Source: an uncultured Parasphingopyxis sp. (GTDB lineage: Bacteria; Pseudomonadota; Alphaproteobacteria; Sphingomonadales; Sphingomonadaceae). Taken from it: a stretch of DNA of 64,000 bases. The stretch spans positions 62,001-126,000 of the forward strand of contig NZ_CAKZNF010000089.1 in the NCBI RefSeq assembly GCF_937129435.1. The letters are read 5' to 3'. Below are positions 18,036-26,034 of this stretch, piece by piece. The position numbers and the translations under genes are program-made. Each line of letters opens with the position of its first letter. Positions within the stretch are counted from its first letter, which is position 1. The notes below the pieces were generated by a model, which was not told where the DNA came from, made no database searches, and saw only the letters and a program-made list of their open reading frames with translations.

Positions 18036-18115
18036 TCTGCTCATGTGAGGTCAATCCGGTTGACCCGCCTTTGTGCATTTCATTTCGGGGCAGTGCCGAT
18101 AGTAGGGAAATCCTC

Positions 18116-19138
18116 ATGCAGTCGGATCAAAAGAACATGCCCCGCGCCGTGATCGGCGACAAGCTCGGTCCGATCGCCCATTATCGCCTTCTGCCTCGCG
18201 ACCCCGGCATTCCCGGCCCCGGCCAGATCCGGCTCGCCGTCCGCGCGGCGGGGATTTCCTATGTCGATGTGCTGGTCTCGCGAGGCGAATATCAGTTGAA
18301 GCCGCCCACGCCGTTCATTCCCGGAAGCGAATTCGCCGGGATAGTCGATTCGATCGGCGAGGGTGTGACCGATTGCGCACCAGGCGATCCCATTTTTGCC
18401 TCCGCTTTCGGAACGGCATTTGCCGAAGCCGCCGTTATTCCCGCCAAACTCGCTCATCCGATTCCGAAGGGGCTGAGTTTCGCGGAAGCGGCATGTTTTC
18501 GCGTGTCCTATGCCACCGCCTATCACGCCCTTGTCCAGCAGGGACGGCTTGAGCGGGATGAGACCGTGCTGGTTCTCGGGGCGGGCGGCGCCGTCGGAAT
18601 TGCCGCGGTGCAGGTTGCCAAAGCCCTTGGCGCCTTCGTGATCGCCTCGGCCTCGACACCGGAAAAGCGCGACCTCGCCGCCCGATGCGGTGCCGACGCC
18701 GTCGTCGAATCGGGGGCTGGGGATTGGCGCGAGCAGGTCGCGCATGCCTGCGACCGTGGGAAGCCCGATATCGTCGTCGATCCGATCGGCGGGGATGCCA
18801 CCGAACGCGCGTTTCGCACGCTGGCATGGGGCGGCCGCCATCTGGTGATAGGGTTCGTCGGCGGCATCGCGCGATTGCCGACCAACCTGCCGCTGCTCAA
18901 GGGAGCCCATCTGATCGGCGTCGACGTGAGACAATTCGGCGAAAAGTTTCCCGATGTCGTCCAGGCGAATCTCGAGGCGATCTCGGCGCTTTGTGCTGCA
19001 GGGAAACTCAAGCCACACATCGCCCGCACCTATCCGATCGAGCGCTTCGCCGAAGCGATGGACGAAGCCTATGCGGGACAGGCGGCGGGCCGCATCGTCA
19101 TCGAGATGGGCCAGAGGGCGGACAGGAACGGGGGCTAG
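18116..19138 (+). CDS. MDR-family NADPH:quinone oxidoreductase-like enzyme
   Basis: This 340-residue medium-chain reductase has the GroES-like N-terminal half (VRAAGISYVDVLVSRGEY, PGSEFAGIV) and the nucleotide fold VLVLGAGGAVGIAAVQVAKALGA. No structural zinc cysteine cluster is visible, so it fits the zinc-free quinone oxidoreductase/enoyl reductase branch. Its job is probably NADPH-dependent reduction of an activated double bond. ATG 18116 follows a purine-rich AGGGAAAT; ATG 18137 is an alternative. The gene is monocistronic, faces the NMO operon across site 3, and its stop overlaps that of the convergent second NMO gene. Confidence 0.87.
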   Translation: MQSDQKNMPRAVIGDKLGPIAHYRLLPRDPGIPGPGQIRLAVRAAGISYVDVLVSRGEYQLKPPTPFIPGSEFAGIVDSIGEGVTDCAPGDPIFASAFGTAFAEAAVIPAKLAHPIPKGLSFAEAACFRVSYATAYHALVQQGRLERDETVLVLGAGGAVGIAAVQVAKALGAFVIASASTPEKRDLAARCGADAVVESGAGDWREQVAHACDRGKPDIVVDPIGGDATERAFRTLAWGGRHLVIGFVGGIARLPTNLPLLKGAHLIGVDVRQFGEKFPDVVQANLEAISALCAAGKLKPHIARTYPIERFAEAMDEAYAGQAAGRIVIEMGQRADRNGG

Positions 19139-20052
19139 AGCCGTTCCAGTCTGCCTCGCCAGTCGCCTCGTGCTTCCGCGGCTTCGAATTCGGACGCTAG
19201 CTGTTCGACAAGGTCCGCGACGGGTGTCACGGCATCGATGAGGCCGACGCTTTGCCCTGCGCTCCAGATGTCGCGCCACGGCGTCACGCCGTCGGGCATC
19301 GGCGACCGTTTTTGCGGCAGAACGGCATAGTCTAATCCGACCATTTCGATCGACGGTTTCATCCAGTTGGCGGGAACGCCGTTCATCGCCGCCGACACGA
19401 CGATTTCGTCGATTCCCGCTTCCGGAATCATAGTCCTGTGGCCTTCCACGACCCCCGATTCCGGTGTCGCTATGAAGCGAGTACCCATGCAGGCGATATC
19501 GGCACCGAGCGCCAGCGCGGCCGCGATGCCATGTCCGTCGGCAATGCCCCCGGCGACGATCAACGGCCCGTCGAACATGCGGCGGATCGCGGGGACGAAA
19601 GCGAACGGGGTGACGAACCCGGTATGCCCGCCCGCCCCAGCGCAGGTCAGCATGAGCCCGTCCGCTCCGGCAGCAAGCGCCTTTTCGGCATGGCGCATCG
19701 TCGTCACATCGTGAATGACCTTGCCGCCCCAGCCATGGACCCGGTCGACGAGCAGCGAGGGATCGCCGATGCTCGACAGGATGAGCGGCACGCGGTGCCG
19801 TTCGAGCAGGTCGAGCTTGTCCGCTCCGGTCGCTTCGCTCGCAATTCGAGCCGGGAGATTGACGATCGGCGGTGCGCCGCCCTCGATCTCGGCCAGCGCA
19901 TCCAGATAGCGTTCGAATTCGTCGATCGGCGTAACCGTGCCGCCCTGCCATCCGCCGAGAACGCCCGCACGGCAACAGGCAACGGCGAGCGGCACCGAAC
20001 TCGCGAACGACATCGGGGCGCACATCAACGGCAGGCGTAGATTATCGAACAT
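19135..20052 (-). CDS. Second nitronate monooxygenase-family flavoprotein
   Basis: This is a 305-residue protein of the NMO family, distinct from the one at 17010. It has PLMCAPMSFASSVPLAVACCRAGVLGG at the N-terminus, CAGAGGHTGFVTPFAFVPAIRR, and PLIVAGGIADGHGIAAALALGAD for FMN phosphate binding. I use ATG 20052 because the 34 extra track residues lie in the gap after the acyltransferase gene and carry no family pattern. It is last in the unit ACAD alpha, ACAD beta, WS/DGAT, NMO. A reductase or oxidase role on a CoA ester or enone is plausible. Confidence 0.87.
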   Translation of the reverse strand: MFDNLRLPLMCAPMSFASSVPLAVACCRAGVLGGWQGGTVTPIDEFERYLDALAEIEGGAPPIVNLPARIASEATGADKLDLLERHRVPLILSSIGDPSLLVDRVHGWGGKVIHDVTTMRHAEKALAAGADGLMLTCAGAGGHTGFVTPFAFVPAIRRMFDGPLIVAGGIADGHGIAAALALGADIACMGTRFIATPESGVVEGHRTMIPEAGIDEIVVSAAMNGVPANWMKPSIEMVGLDYAVLPQKRSPMPDGVTPWRDIWSAGQSVGLIDAVTPVADLVEQLASEFEAAEARGDWRGRLERL

Positions 20053-20099
20053 GGATGACCGGCTCTCTTTCGAATTTCGGTATGTTAGGGGAGTGCGCG

Positions 20100-21473
20100 C
20101 TAGTCCGAAATATGCGCGGCACGGCGATACTCGTCCACGGCATCGCGGAAACATGCGGCTATCGGTTCGACGTCCGCGACTTTCCCGGCATCGGCGATCA
20201 CGCCCATGTCCAAATTGGCGCCGCTACGCCGGGAGGTGATATTGAGAAACCGTCCGCTACCGATGATCGGAACCGGAAAATTGTGGAGCTGCCGATAACC
20301 GGCGAAGCTTCGTTCGGTGGCGGGGCCGGGAACATTGGAGAGCGTCAGGTTACCGGGAAGGACGCGCGTGCCCCCGGCCAGTCGATCAGCAAAAGCGGAT
20401 CGCCGGTCGCGAGCGCCAAAGGGCTTCTCCCAGGCATCGAGCAATGCCTCGTCGAGATCGGTCCGGCCCAGTTCGACGGCCATCGATTCTTGAACGGCGC
20501 GAAGGCGCTCGAGCGGCTCGGCGAGGTGCGTGGCGATATGCGGATGGAGGGCGACGATCCGATTACCGAACGGCCCATGTTCGGGGTGGCGGTAGCTGCG
20601 CGCCGAATTGATCACTAGCGGCGCTTCCGGCAAGTCGCCGATGTCGGCAAGATAGCGGCGAAGCGCGCCACCCGCGCATGCGAGGAACAGGTCGTTCACG
20701 GTCGCGTCGTGGGCTTTCGCAACGGCCTTGAAGGCATCGACCGAAAGGCTGATCGTCGTGTACCGTCGCTGGTCCGAGGTCGGACCGGACAGGCCGAATT
20801 CGGGTGTCGCCGCGCGGTTTGACGGGAGGGCCTTGATCCGCTCGATCACCTCCTTGCGCTTCGACGCCTGCGCGGCGCGCACCTTCTCTTCCTCGGCGAA
20901 GCGACGCTCGGCCATCGCTTTCCATTCATCCCCGCCGGGAAGGATCGCATCGCCGTTCCGTATATCGCACGGCGCAACCTCGTCGCTAAGGCGCCGAAGG
21001 ATTTCCTGAAAACCGATACCGTCTGCCACGCTATGGTGCATCTTGAAATAGACGGCCGCGCGGCTGCCCAGGAGCCGGTCATAGACGTGCGCCTGAAACG
21101 GCGGCCGGGAAAGATCGAGCCGCTCCATGTTGCGCTCCGCAACCGCAGCATGAAGGGCCGTATCGTCGGCGAACGTTGTTTCTTCCCGGACGACATGCGC
21201 TTCCAGATCGGCCGCGGCGATATCGACCCAAACGTCCGAATCGTACCCGTCCGGCGCTTCGACCAGTTTCGCCAGTAGCGGTGTGCCGGGCAGCCGCTCG
21301 CTCAGCTGTCGCCGAAACGCTTCGGCGATGCACGGCTTATCCGATTCCGGCACTTCGAGAATCAGGAGCGCCCCCACATGCATCGGCGAGGCATCGGTCT
21401 CCGAAAGAACCATGAAATGATCGTCGGGCCGCATCCGCCGGACACCGGGAACGAGTAGAAGGCGGTCCGCCAC
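20100..21473 (-). CDS. WS/DGAT-family O-acyltransferase
   Basis: This 457-residue protein carries the acyltransferase motif HHSVADG at about residues 146-152, and NSARSYRHPEHGPFGN plus NLTLSNVPGP in the C-terminal half. All are hallmarks of wax ester synthase/diacylglycerol acyltransferases, which use acyl-CoA to esterify an alcohol. Its place between an ACAD pair and an NMO gene is unusual for a storage-lipid enzyme; it may esterify a hydroxylated intermediate. The start is a GTG at 21473, 8 bases after the ACAD stop; ATG 21434 is the alternative. Confidence 0.88.
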   Translation of the reverse strand: MADRLLLVPGVRRMRPDDHFMVLSETDASPMHVGALLILEVPESDKPCIAEAFRRQLSERLPGTPLLAKLVEAPDGYDSDVWVDIAAADLEAHVVREETTFADDTALHAAVAERNMERLDLSRPPFQAHVYDRLLGSRAAVYFKMHHSVADGIGFQEILRRLSDEVAPCDIRNGDAILPGGDEWKAMAERRFAEEEKVRAAQASKRKEVIERIKALPSNRAATPEFGLSGPTSDQRRYTTISLSVDAFKAVAKAHDATVNDLFLACAGGALRRYLADIGDLPEAPLVINSARSYRHPEHGPFGNRIVALHPHIATHLAEPLERLRAVQESMAVELGRTDLDEALLDAWEKPFGARDRRSAFADRLAGGTRVLPGNLTLSNVPGPATERSFAGYRQLHNFPVPIIGSGRFLNITSRRSGANLDMGVIADAGKVADVEPIAACFRDAVDEYRRAAHISD

Positions 21474-21481
21474 CCTTGCCG

Positions 21482-22540
21482 CTACCAGCCGGCGAGCTTC
21501 GCCGCACGCTCCCTGTGCACGGACGGGCTACCAAGAAAGGCGCGGCTGAATAGCGAACGGCGGTACCAGATCGACAGGTCGTATTCCCAGGTATAGCCGA
21601 TGCCGCCATGCGCGGCGACAGCAGCCCGGCCGATCGACACGAAACGATCGGCAAGATGAGCCTTCGCGATCGCCGCCGCGCGCCTGGCGTCGTCGCGTGC
21701 CGAATCGAAAGCATAAGCCGCATACCAGACGAGCGCGCGCGCCGGCTCCACCTCGAGCGCCATCTGTGCGAGTTGATGCTTCAGAGCCTGGAACTGGCCG
21801 ATCGGCTGGCCGAACTGTTCGCGCTCCTTCGCATAGGCGACCGTCATGTCCAGCGCCCGCTGCGCCCCGCCAAGCGCGTCGGCCGCCGCCAGCACGAGCG
21901 CGGCATCGAAGATCCGTCCGGTATTCGCGGCCAATAGCGTCGCAGGCGCGTTATCGAGAACGAGTGCCGATTGCCGCCGGGTGCGATCGAGCGAGTCGAG
22001 CGGTTCGACCGAAACGCCCTCCCCGGCCGCGACGAGCGCCAGCCGTTCGCCGTCAAGTCCGACCAGAAAGACATCCGCCGAATTCGCGGCCTGGACGAAA
22101 CGCACGCGCCCGCTGACCCTGCCATTGCTCTCGCTGACGTCCCAGCTTTCCGGCAGCCAGTCGCCGCCAAAGGCCAGGCTGGCCATGGCCTCGCCGCCGG
22201 CAAGCCGCGGCAGCCATTTTGCCTTGGCGTCTTCATCGCCTCCTTGGGCGATGGCAAGGCCGGCGAGCGTCTGCCCGATCAAAGGACCGGTGGCCGCGCC
22301 TTCGCCGCCGACTTCAACCGAAAGCGCCGCCTCGAGCAGTCCCAGGCCGCTTCCGCCCTGATCTTCGGGCACCATCAATCCACCGAGACCGAGCGCCATC
22401 AGCGCGTCCCAGCTTTCCCGATCCACTTCGGCGTCGTCATCGACGAACTTGTGCAGCCTTTCGCTGGGCAGCGTGTCGGCAAGCGTGCCGCGGATCGCGT
22501 CCTGGATGGCGCCCTGTTCCTCGGTCAGATGAAACTGCAT
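21482..22540 (-). CDS. Acyl-CoA dehydrogenase, beta-type subunit
   Basis: This is a 352-residue ACAD, short for the family. It has LTEEQGAIQDAIRGTLAD, the EREQFGQPIGQFQALKHQLA segment and AAHGGIGYTWEYDLSIWYRR. At the position of the IVD/LCAD-type glutamate it has ALVLAAADALGGAQ, with no acidic residue, and it lacks the usual MTEP-type FAD loop. These absences match non-catalytic partners in alpha2beta2 ACADs such as ChsE5. It follows the alpha-type ACAD by 3 bases. I infer that the two form one heteromeric enzyme. Confidence 0.88.
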   Translation of the reverse strand: MQFHLTEEQGAIQDAIRGTLADTLPSERLHKFVDDDAEVDRESWDALMALGLGGLMVPEDQGGSGLGLLEAALSVEVGGEGAATGPLIGQTLAGLAIAQGGDEDAKAKWLPRLAGGEAMASLAFGGDWLPESWDVSESNGRVSGRVRFVQAANSADVFLVGLDGERLALVAAGEGVSVEPLDSLDRTRRQSALVLDNAPATLLAANTGRIFDAALVLAAADALGGAQRALDMTVAYAKEREQFGQPIGQFQALKHQLAQMALEVEPARALVWYAAYAFDSARDDARRAAAIAKAHLADRFVSIGRAAVAAHGGIGYTWEYDLSIWYRRSLFSRAFLGSPSVHRERAAKLAGW

Positions 22541-22543
22541 CGG

Positions 22544-23734
22544 CTACGCTCCCATCGCCTGGTCGCGCGGCAACCCCAGACCCCGCTCGCCGATGATGTT
22601 GCGCTGGATGTTCGTCGTGCCACCGGCGATCGAATTGCCGAGCGAACCCATGATCTGGTCGAGCCACTTTTCAGGGCCCCGCCCTTTCGTACCCGGCGGC
22701 GCGGCTTCGATCATCGCCTCATCGCCGATCAGGTCCTGCGCCGTCTGCGCAATATCATGACCGATTTCGGTCAGCAGCAATTTCATCATCAAGCCGACCA
22801 TCGGCGTTTCCTCGCCAGCCGCGGCGTTGCTGAACAGGCGGTAGCTGGAATAGCGATGCGCCAACGCCCAACCCTCGACGCGCACCAGCGCATCGCGAAC
22901 GAGCGGATCTTCGATCGCCGGTCTGCCGTTTCGTTCGACCGATTTCGCAAGCTTCACCAATTGTGCGAATTGATGGCCGAGCCCGTCGGCGCTGCCGATC
23001 GCGGCCCGCTCGTGCTTCAGAGTCGTCTTGGAGACGTTCCACCCATCGCCGCGATCTCCGACCTGCCACGCGACCGGCGTCGTCACATCTTCGAAGAAGA
23101 ATTCGCAAAAAGTTGCGCCGCCCGTAATCTGCTTGATCGGCCGCCTGGTGACGCCCGGATGATCGAGGCTGAGCAAGAGATAGGTGATGCCGGCATGTTT
23201 CGGCGCGCCGGGTTCGGTGCGCGCCAGCATGAACATGTGAGTCGCGTCCATTCCCTGGCTTGTCCAGATCTTCTGCCCGTTGATGACCCACTGGTCGCCA
23301 TCGAGCACGGCCTTGGTGCGCACGGACGCCAGATCGGAACCCGAACCGGGCTCCGAATAGCCCTGTCCCCAGACATATTCTCCCGACATCGTCTGGCGGA
23401 TGAAGGCGTCCTTCTGTTCCTGCGTCCCGCGTTCCAGAAGCGTGGGAACGACCATGTTCATCCCGTTTCCGCCGACCTCCATCGGCGCACGGGCGCGGGC
23501 GAATTCCTCGCGGATCACCTGCGCCTTGACGACATCGATGGGTTGCTCGGACCCACCGAATTCTTTGGGGATGGCGCGGTAGAGATACCCCTTGCCCGTC
23601 GCCTTTTGCCGAAAGGTGGCGACATAGTCCTTCATCGCGGCACGATCGAGTTCGGCCGGATTCCATTCGCGCTCGAGAAACTCGCGAACCTCCTGACGAA
23701 AGCGCTCGTTCTCGGCGCCGTAGCTCAAGTCCAT
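22544..23734 (-). CDS. Acyl-CoA dehydrogenase, alpha-type catalytic subunit
   Basis: This 396-residue ACAD has FAD-contacting YSEPGSGSDLASVRTKAV, WVINGQKIWTSQG, and LKHERAAIGSADG with a glutamate at the IVD/LCAD catalytic position. The C-terminus has NSIAGGTTNIQRNIIGERGLGLPR. It is the likely active half of a pair with the gene at 21482. The start is ATG 23734, supported by GGGAGAAGAC; the track ORF extends upstream towards site 4. It is first of four genes transcribed leftwards. Confidence 0.92.
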   Translation of the reverse strand: MDLSYGAENERFRQEVREFLEREWNPAELDRAAMKDYVATFRQKATGKGYLYRAIPKEFGGSEQPIDVVKAQVIREEFARARAPMEVGGNGMNMVVPTLLERGTQEQKDAFIRQTMSGEYVWGQGYSEPGSGSDLASVRTKAVLDGDQWVINGQKIWTSQGMDATHMFMLARTEPGAPKHAGITYLLLSLDHPGVTRRPIKQITGGATFCEFFFEDVTTPVAWQVGDRGDGWNVSKTTLKHERAAIGSADGLGHQFAQLVKLAKSVERNGRPAIEDPLVRDALVRVEGWALAHRYSSYRLFSNAAAGEETPMVGLMMKLLLTEIGHDIAQTAQDLIGDEAMIEAAPPGTKGRGPEKWLDQIMGSLGNSIAGGTTNIQRNIIGERGLGLPRDQAMGA

Positions 23735-23770
23735 GTCTTCTCTCCCGGCCGCAGGCCTCGTCTTTCGACA

Positions 23771-23789
23771 TGTATAACTAAGTGACATA
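23771..23789. promoter_or_regulatory. Shared catabolic palindrome, site 4
   Basis: TGTATAAC-TAA-GTGACATA is centred at 23780, between the divergent ACAD operon (start 23734) and the thioesterase gene. The right half-site has GTGA where the consensus has GTTA. Confidence 0.65.
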
Positions 23790-23849
23790 TCTGGTCAACG
23801 CACCGCATTGCTGCAAAAGACCATGCGCGGACAATAAGCGGGGATGGGA

Positions 23850-24626
23850 ATGAACGACAGGCCAGCTTTTTTCGAACGCGACGGGGACAGTTACCAGCCG
23901 ACGGGCATGACGCGCAGTCCCTGGTCAGCGAGCGCGATTAACGGCGCCGCGATCGGCGGTCTGCTTGGGCATCTGATCGACGAGGCCGTGGCCGGTTCGG
24001 GCAAGCATGTCGCCCGCTTCACCGTCGACATATTGGGCGAAGTGCCGCACGGGCGGATCGAGTCGCGGACGCGGTGGCTGCGCGAAGGGCGCCGCATTGC
24101 GATGGTCGAAACCGAATTGCTTGCGGGTGACCGGGTCGGAGCGCGGGCCACGGCCCTTTGCGTCGCGACGCGCGACACGATGCCCGTTGTCGAGCCCAAT
24201 CCGTTTCCCCGCTTCGATACACTCGAACCCGGCGAGTTCTTCATGCCGGGCTTTTTCGGCGGCGTGCCCGACGTTCGCCCGGTTCGCGGCAAGGTGATGG
24301 AGACGGGGCCGGGCACCGTCTGGCTGAAATACAATGTGGACCTGATTGCGGGCGAGGACATGCCCCCCTTGGCGCGCGCCGCCATTATCGCGGATTTCGG
24401 AGTCGGCGTGGGGAACGTCCTGCCGCGCAAGGACTGGACATTCCCCAATCTCGACATCGGGATCCACTTTCTGCGCATGCCGGTCGGCGAATGGTTGATG
24501 ATGGATTCGATCACGGAAACGGCGGGCAACGGCCACGCACTGGCGCGCAGCATGTTCGCCGATGAGGAGGGAATCTACGCACGCGGACAGCAGATCCTCT
24601 TCGTCGACAAGGCGCGCCGCGACTAG
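23850..24626 (+). CDS. Acyl-CoA thioesterase-like (TesB/4HBT_3) protein
   Basis: This is a 258-residue double-hotdog-like protein. SAINGAAIGGLLGHLID near the N-terminus, FTVDILGEVPHGRIESRTRWLREGRR, and the C-terminal PNLDIGIHFLRMPVGEWLMMDSITETAGNGHALARSMFADEEGIYARGQQ match thioesterase-superfamily proteins with two 4HBT-like halves. It may release CoA from a blocked intermediate, so sparing the CoA pool. ATG 23850 has a better spaced GGGGATGGGA site than 23844. Its stop overlaps that of the convergent SDR gene. Confidence 0.82.
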   Translation: MNDRPAFFERDGDSYQPTGMTRSPWSASAINGAAIGGLLGHLIDEAVAGSGKHVARFTVDILGEVPHGRIESRTRWLREGRRIAMVETELLAGDRVGARATALCVATRDTMPVVEPNPFPRFDTLEPGEFFMPGFFGGVPDVRPVRGKVMETGPGTVWLKYNVDLIAGEDMPPLARAAIIADFGVGVGNVLPRKDWTFPNLDIGIHFLRMPVGEWLMMDSITETAGNGHALARSMFADEEGIYARGQQILFVDKARRD

Positions 24627-25381
24627 GCGAGCCCGCCCGTCGCTTCGATGACGCGGCCGTTGATCCAGCCGGACTCGTTGCGCAGCAACATCATGATCGC
24701 GCCGGCAATATCCTCGACCGTGCCGAGACGGCCCGACCAGCACGCTTTCTTCGCCGCTTCTTCGAAACCCGGCACGGTTCGGATACCGGTCAAGAATTCG
24801 GTGTCGACCGCGCCCGGGGCAATGGCATTGACCGAAACCCCGCGTTTGGCGAGGGCCAGCGCCAGCATGGGCGTGAGGCTGTTTACCGCCGCCTTCGATG
24901 CCGAATAGACGGGAGAGCGCGGCTGCGCCGAACGGCCGGACACCGAGGACAAAAGCACCACCCTGCCCCCCTCGGCGAAATTCTCGGCCAAAGCCTGTGT
25001 GATGAGCAAGGGGGCGAGCACATTGACGTGGAACAGTGCATCGAAATGCTCGGCCGTAACATTGCCGAAACCGTGCTTACCCCATTCGCTGCCGACCCCG
25101 GCGTTGTTGACGAGGAAGTCGACCGGCCGACTGCCGAAACCCTCCCGGATTGCATCGACCATCGGCACGATCGCAGCGGAGTCCGCAAGATCGGCCTGCA
25201 CCGCGAACGCACTGCCGCCCGCGCTCTCGATCGCTGCAACCACATCGCGCGCGGCGTCCGGACTGTTGCCGTAGTGCACGGCGACGCGCGCGCCTTCGGC
25301 GGCAATCCGCTTCGCCGTTTCCGCGCCGATCCCGCGCGATGCCCCGGTGACCACTGCGGTCTTTCCGCTGAATTCGCCCAT
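24623..25381 (-). CDS. SDR-family oxidoreductase, FabG-like
   Basis: This 252-residue classical SDR has TGASRGIG, NNAG, SSVSGRSAQPRSPVYSASK and a C-terminal GWINGRVIEATGG. The HYGNSPDAA segment after the first fold is common in NADP-using FabG-like members. It lies downstream of the TetR gene (18 bases between stop and start) and is presumably under TetR control together with it. The substrate is unknown; an alcohol produced by the neighbouring P450 is a reasonable guess. Confidence 0.88.
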   Translation of the reverse strand: MGEFSGKTAVVTGASRGIGAETAKRIAAEGARVAVHYGNSPDAARDVVAAIESAGGSAFAVQADLADSAAIVPMVDAIREGFGSRPVDFLVNNAGVGSEWGKHGFGNVTAEHFDALFHVNVLAPLLITQALAENFAEGGRVVLLSSVSGRSAQPRSPVYSASKAAVNSLTPMLALALAKRGVSVNAIAPGAVDTEFLTGIRTVPGFEEAAKKACWSGRLGTVEDIAGAIMMLLRNESGWINGRVIEATGGLA

Positions 25382-25399
25382 GTCTTCTCTCCTGATATT

Positions 25400-25966
25400 C
25401 TAGGGTGTGTCGACGATTGCCTGAAACTCCGAGACCAGCCATTCGCGCAAAGCCGAATCGACGGGGCCGCCGAACATGTCGAGCGGCAGCTGGTCGCGAT
25501 AGGCGAAGAAGCCGGTCGAGACGATCATGAAGCGCGCGGCCTTCAACATGGCCGCCTCCCCGCCGAACCAGTCGCTCAGCGGCGCGAAGATACGGTCGTG
25601 AAGCAGCGTCCTCGCCACCTCGCGCGCTTCCGTGTCGGAAGCGCCCGACATCATGATCGGAAGCGGCTGCACACGATCGGTGCGATCCTCCACGAACCGC
25701 GCGACGATGGTTTCGCCGAAAGTGGCGCGATCGAGATCAGTGATGAGGCGGGCGTCGAGCGCGGCATCCAACGCGGCGGCATAAAGCTTCAGCTTGCCGC
25801 CGAAATAGCGGCTGACTAGCGCCGGATTTGCCCCCGCCATGGCAGTGATGTCGCGGATTTTCGCATCGGCATAGCCGCGGATCGCAAACACGTGCTGCGC
25901 GGCGGCCAGGATATCCGCCGCCGTTCGCTCCGCATCCCGGCCTTTCTCCGCGATCCGTGTTGCCAT
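25400..25966 (-). CDS. TetR/AcrR-family transcriptional regulator
   Basis: This is a 188-residue regulator. The N-terminal helix-turn-helix is in AAQHVFAIRGYADAKIRDITAMAGANPALVSRYFGGKLKLY, typical of TetR. The C-terminal part is the variable ligand-binding domain. The gene is divergent from the P450 gene, and their 68-base intergenic space contains a long inverted repeat, so it most likely represses both its own unit and the P450 operon and is released by a pathway ligand. This operator does not resemble the ten-copy palindrome. Confidence 0.93.
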   Translation of the reverse strand: MATRIAEKGRDAERTAADILAAAQHVFAIRGYADAKIRDITAMAGANPALVSRYFGGKLKLYAAALDAALDARLITDLDRATFGETIVARFVEDRTDRVQPLPIMMSGASDTEAREVARTLLHDRIFAPLSDWFGGEAAMLKAARFMIVSTGFFAYRDQLPLDMFGGPVDSALREWLVSEFQAIVDTP

Positions 25967-25971
25967 GCCCT

Positions 25972-26029
25972 CTCTCCTCCGTTGACAGTTAAGTAAACGA
26001 CGGTTTACTTAACTGTCAACGGAGGAGAG
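25972..26029. promoter_or_regulatory. TetR/P450 divergent operator, 27-bp inverted repeat
   Basis: Two perfect 27-base arms (25972-25998 and 26003-26029) flank the 4-base centre GACG. The inner part is GTTGACAGTTAAGTAAAC and its complement. The outer part, CTCTCCTCC/GGAGGAGAG, contains the Shine-Dalgarno sequences of both divergent genes. The inner 18 bases fit a TetR-type operator. Confidence 0.85.
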
Positions 26030-26034
26030 GAAGG

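Noticed and set aside
18080-20023. 647-residue minus-strand ORF
   Set aside because: It lies antisense to the MDR gene and out of frame with the second NMO gene, with no recognisable domain.
21971-23785. 604-residue plus-strand ORF
   Set aside because: It is antisense to the ACAD pair, which carries clear motifs; the plus-strand product has none.
25972-26029. TetR/P450 palindrome as an eleventh member of the shared regulon
   Set aside because: Its core GTTAAGTAAAC is not TAAC-N3-GTTA, and it has a 4-base centre; it is a separate operator.
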